Positions 5,123 to 7,580 of a stretch of 7,580 bases of DNA are shown piece by piece. The notes under the pieces are model-generated. The model was not told the DNA's origin and did not search any database. It saw only the letters and a list, made by a program, of their open reading frames with translations. Made by a program: the position numbers and the translations under genes. The stretch covers positions 1 to 7,580 of the forward strand of contig PKSW01000398.1 in assembly GCA_002869465.1 (NCBI GenBank), in the 5' to 3' direction. The stretch comes from Marinilabiliales bacterium. Lineage in GTDB: Bacteria; Bacteroidota; Bacteroidia; Bacteroidales; F082. Within the stretch, counting starts at the first letter, position 1. Every line of letters begins with the position of its first letter.

Positions 5123-6772
5123 ATGAAAACCCGTTTCCGCATTATTATTTTTTTGATGTCGATCAGCCTTGTGGGAATCATCGTGGTTCAGGCATTATGG
5201 ATCAAACATGCTTTTGAGGCGGAATCAGCCAGATTTGACCAGGCCGTCTATAAAGCCCTTAACAGGGGGATTTCAAAACTTGAACGAGTTGAGTCATTTC
5301 GATTTCTGGAACGCGAATTAAACCTGCCGAAGCCGCCAAAAATGAATATCGATTCATTGATACACACCGCAAGAACCAGAAAACCGCATATGAGATTTAA
5401 GCCATTTAACGACAGCAATCGCATGCAGCGATCTTCAGTGATTTATTTACCGGATACAAATTTGAGTGATCATATAATTACCATCATTGACGATACAGAA
5501 GTTGTTGATGATATTGACGTTATCTGGAGTGCGGATTCAATAGAGATGGACATAGATTTTATAGCGGATGCATGGGTTGACCATGAGGTGGAAGTAAATG
5601 AGATTGAGGAGTTGATCGTCGCTACCGAAGAAGAAATCCAGCAACAGCGCGAAAGAATTGTAAAAGAAAAATATGCCCGCTTCAATGAAACGATGAATCA
5701 ATGGGTGATTGAATATAGTTTTGATGATGAGACTTTTAATCGCAGGATGCTTCAATTAAATTTTGACACAATCATCAGCAAGGCATTACAAAACAATGGT
5801 ATTTCGCTGGCATTTGATTACCAGGTGGTGAATGAACAAAACGATACAACAGAAATACTCAAATCATCTGCCGATAGCACTTTTCTAATTTCTGCCAGAT
5901 ATGAAACTGAATTATTTCCGCAGGATTTGTTTATGAAAAACCTTTTTCTGCGCGTGGATTTCCCCGAACGCTCAAAACATGTGTACCGGTCCATTTCATT
6001 GTTGATCGTCGGATCTCTTGTTTTTACCTTTATCATCCTTTTCACCTTCGGAATGACCTTGTATTATATGCAAAAGCAGAAAAAGATATCTGATATCAAA
6101 TCAGATTTCATCAATAATATGACGCACGAATTTAAAACACCCATTGCCACAATATCGCTGGCAACGGATACTATGAATTCGCCTAAAATCCTGGGCAAAG
6201 AAAAAGAAACCAAATACTACCTTGATATTATCCGGCAGGAAAACAAAAGAATGAACAAGCAGGTTGAGAAAGTATTGCAAATGGCTTTAATCGAAAATGA
6301 AGACTTTCAATTGGATTTTCAACTAGCAGATGTGCATCCCATCATTGAAAATGCCTGCCAGGTAATTGAACTGAATGTAAAGAAAAAAGAGGGCAAAATT
6401 GTTACTTTGCTCCGGGCTACCTGTTCAAAAATCCTTATTGATGAAATTCATTTTGCCAATGTATTAACGAATATTTTCGACAATGCCGTGAAATACAATG
6501 AAAATCCACCGGAAATTTTGGTTGAAACCTACAATAAAGACAGCACTTTTTTCATTCGGATTTCTGATAATGGAACGGGTATGAGCAAGGAAGTTCAGGA
6601 ACATATTTTTGATAAATTCTACCGGAAACCCAGCGGAAACATCCACAATGTAAAAGGTTTTGGGCTGGGATTAAGTTATGTAAAAGCGATTGTTAATGCA
6701 CACGGAGGAACAATTACAGTTAATAGTGAAGTTTGCAACGGAAGCACATTTACCATCGGGTTTAATTGTTAA
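5123..6772 (+). CDS. Sensor histidine kinase, RprX-like
   Basis: This membrane sensor kinase is paired with the next gene. Transmembrane segments lie at ~5-27 and ~289-315 and enclose a ~260-residue periplasmic sensor. The sensor has a conspicuously acidic stretch (~122-172, with DDTEVVDDIDV and EMDIDFIADAW) and a probable coiled coil (~157-190). Cytoplasmic motifs are complete: H-box MTHEFKTP with phospho-acceptor H335, N-box N446-VLTNIFDN454, G1 D482-NGTG, F-box F496-DKF, and G2 G512-FGLGL. It should autophosphorylate at H335 and pass phosphate to D56 of the regulator. There is no clear HAMP or PAS domain; the second membrane helix runs almost directly into the H-box helix, as in RprX-type kinases of Bacteroidota. 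The regulator ATG follows the stop with no gap. The start at 5123 puts the first membrane helix at the N-terminus. The ligand is unknown. Confidence 0.93.
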   Translation: MKTRFRIIIFLMSISLVGIIVVQALWIKHAFEAESARFDQAVYKALNRGISKLERVESFRFLERELNLPKPPKMNIDSLIHTARTRKPHMRFKPFNDSNRMQRSSVIYLPDTNLSDHIITIIDDTEVVDDIDVIWSADSIEMDIDFIADAWVDHEVEVNEIEELIVATEEEIQQQRERIVKEKYARFNETMNQWVIEYSFDDETFNRRMLQLNFDTIISKALQNNGISLAFDYQVVNEQNDTTEILKSSADSTFLISARYETELFPQDLFMKNLFLRVDFPERSKHVYRSISLLIVGSLVFTFIILFTFGMTLYYMQKQKKISDIKSDFINNMTHEFKTPIATISLATDTMNSPKILGKEKETKYYLDIIRQENKRMNKQVEKVLQMALIENEDFQLDFQLADVHPIIENACQVIELNVKKKEGKIVTLLRATCSKILIDEIHFANVLTNIFDNAVKYNENPPEILVETYNKDSTFFIRISDNGTGMSKEVQEHIFDKFYRKPSGNIHNVKGFGLGLSYVKAIVNAHGGTITVNSEVCNGSTFTIGFNC

Positions 6773-7474
6773 ATGCACATCATGAAAAAACGCATTCTTT
6801 TAGTTGAAGATGATTTGAATTTCGGGGCTGTCCTGAAATCATACTTAGAATTAAATGATCTGCTGGTCGATTGGATAGATGATGGTAGAAATGCGCTCAG
6901 CCAGTTTGAAAAGCAGTCGTATCATCTTATACTTCTGGATGTAATGCTTCCGCATATAGATGGTTTTACAATTGCACGGGAGATCAGGATTAAAGATGCA
7001 AAAACCCCATTTATATTCATTACTGCAAAAACATTACGTGATGACATCGTCCAGGGATATAAAACCGGGGCGGATGATTATATAACCAAGCCTTTCGATT
7101 CGGAGATTTTATTATACAAAGTAAAAGCCATCCTCAACCGCGGCGATTCAAACCCTCAGCAATTGGAAAATGACCTCTATCAACTGGGTATATTTCAATT
7201 TGATTACCGTGCCAGACTGCTCAGTTCTGAATCTAAAAAAATTAAACAATCACTTTCCCCCAAGGAAAGTGAACTCCTCAAACTATTGATGGAACACAAA
7301 GGTGAAGTGTTACCCAAAAGCCTGGCCCTCAACCGTATTTGGGGAGATGCTAATTATTTTACTACACGGAGTATGGATGTATATATAGCCAAATTACGGA
7401 AATACCTGGCAGATGACCCCACTATTAAGATCATTACACTACATGGTGCCGGATACCGAATGATCTTTCCTTAA
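6773..7474 (+). CDS. OmpR/PhoB-family response regulator, RprY-like
   Basis: This cytoplasmic DNA-binding regulator has a receiver domain at ~6-122 with acidic pocket D13/D14, phospho-acceptor D56 in LLDVMLP, T84 in FITAK and K106 in ITKPF. A winged-helix Trans_reg_C domain spans ~138-232, with LSPKESELLKLL, the recognition-helix region TRSMDVYIAKLRKYL, and the wing HGAGYRMIF. All phosphorylation residues are present. The ATG at 6773 directly abuts the kinase stop TAA (6770-6772), implying translational coupling. A second ATG at 6782 would give MKKRILLVEDD, the more typical N-terminus, and may be the real start. It presumably binds tandem repeats, and the GGTTAA array upstream of the operon is the obvious candidate, giving autoregulation; this is inference. 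It resembles Bacteroides RprY, but orthology is not proven from sequence inspection alone. Confidence 0.93.
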   Translation: MHIMKKRILLVEDDLNFGAVLKSYLELNDLLVDWIDDGRNALSQFEKQSYHLILLDVMLPHIDGFTIAREIRIKDAKTPFIFITAKTLRDDIVQGYKTGADDYITKPFDSEILLYKVKAILNRGDSNPQQLENDLYQLGIFQFDYRARLLSSESKKIKQSLSPKESELLKLLMEHKGEVLPKSLALNRIWGDANYFTTRSMDVYIAKLRKYLADDPTIKIITLHGAGYRMIFP

Positions 7475-7487
7475 AATTCTATTTGGA

Positions 7488-7519
7488 CATCTTAATCTAT
7501 ATGTATGCAGATTAATATG
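7488..7519. repeat. AT-rich imperfect palindrome after the regulator gene
   Basis: TTAATCT (7492-7498) and AGATTAA (7509-7515) form a perfect 7-bp stem around a 10-nt loop, extended by CAT/ATG after one mismatch. It lies 13 bp past the stop of the operon. With little GC and no T tract it is a poor intrinsic terminator; it could be an operator for the downstream gene or a weak 3' end structure. Confidence 0.35.
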
Positions 7520-7556
7520 CTTTGACTGTTCGGAATATAAAAAACACCAGCTTTTG

Positions 7557-7564
7557 TAACTTTG
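7557..7564 (+). promoter_or_regulatory. Possible -7 promoter element for a gene beyond the right edge (TAACTTTG)
   Basis: TAACTTTG matches TAnnTTTG and lies 82 bp past the regulator stop codon, pointing out of the window. No TTG sits at 17-23 bp upstream, so support is the -7 match and its intergenic position only. Confidence 0.4.
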
Positions 7565-7580
7565 ACCTTTTCAAATCGTC

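Noticed and set aside
7488..7519. Palindrome after the regulator as an intrinsic terminator
   Set aside because: The stem is almost all A/T and no T tract follows, so termination is not supported; it is kept only as a repeat.

Overview
The window looks like a piece of a Bacteroidota chromosome, with moderate GC. Three independent signs support this. Perfect copies of the phylum-specific -7 promoter element TAnnTTTG lie upstream of genes. One secreted protein ends in a domain resembling the type IX secretion (T9SS) sorting domain. A histidine kinase/response regulator pair resembles Bacteroides RprX/RprY. No tRNA, rRNA, CRISPR array or insertion sequence is visible.

Layout, left to right. (1) A large protein, cut by the left edge, is made of eight ~60-residue TPR-like helical repeats and ends in a probable beta-rich domain. 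It is followed 23 bp later by a 109-residue TPR-like protein, probably co-transcribed. (2) A 286-bp non-coding gap contains a short hairpin, a degenerate 8-bp tandem repeat whose minus strand fits a G-quadruplex pattern, a TAnnTTTG promoter and a leader hairpin. (3) Next is a 488-residue class V, cysteine-desulfurase-like PLP enzyme. (4) A 62-bp convergent gap holds an intrinsic terminator for the minus-strand gene. (5) A minus-strand gene encodes an exported, extremely acidic protein with a T9SS-like C-terminus. (6) A divergent 157-bp regulatory region follows. (7) A sensor kinase and an OmpR-family regulator are encoded back to back on the plus strand. (8) The last ~106 bp hold an AT-rich hairpin and a probable promoter for a gene beyond the window.

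The most interesting part is 3961-7474. The acidic exported protein and the two-component system are transcribed divergently. Between their two -7 elements sit four direct repeats of GGTTAA at 10, 10 and 11 bp spacing, the helix-phased tandem arrangement typical of OmpR/PhoB-type regulators. I infer an autoregulated envelope-signalling unit in which the downstream regulator controls its own operon and the divergent exported protein. The kinase sensor region also has a strongly acidic segment, so both extracytoplasmic partners may interact with cations or cationic molecules. That functional link is inference.
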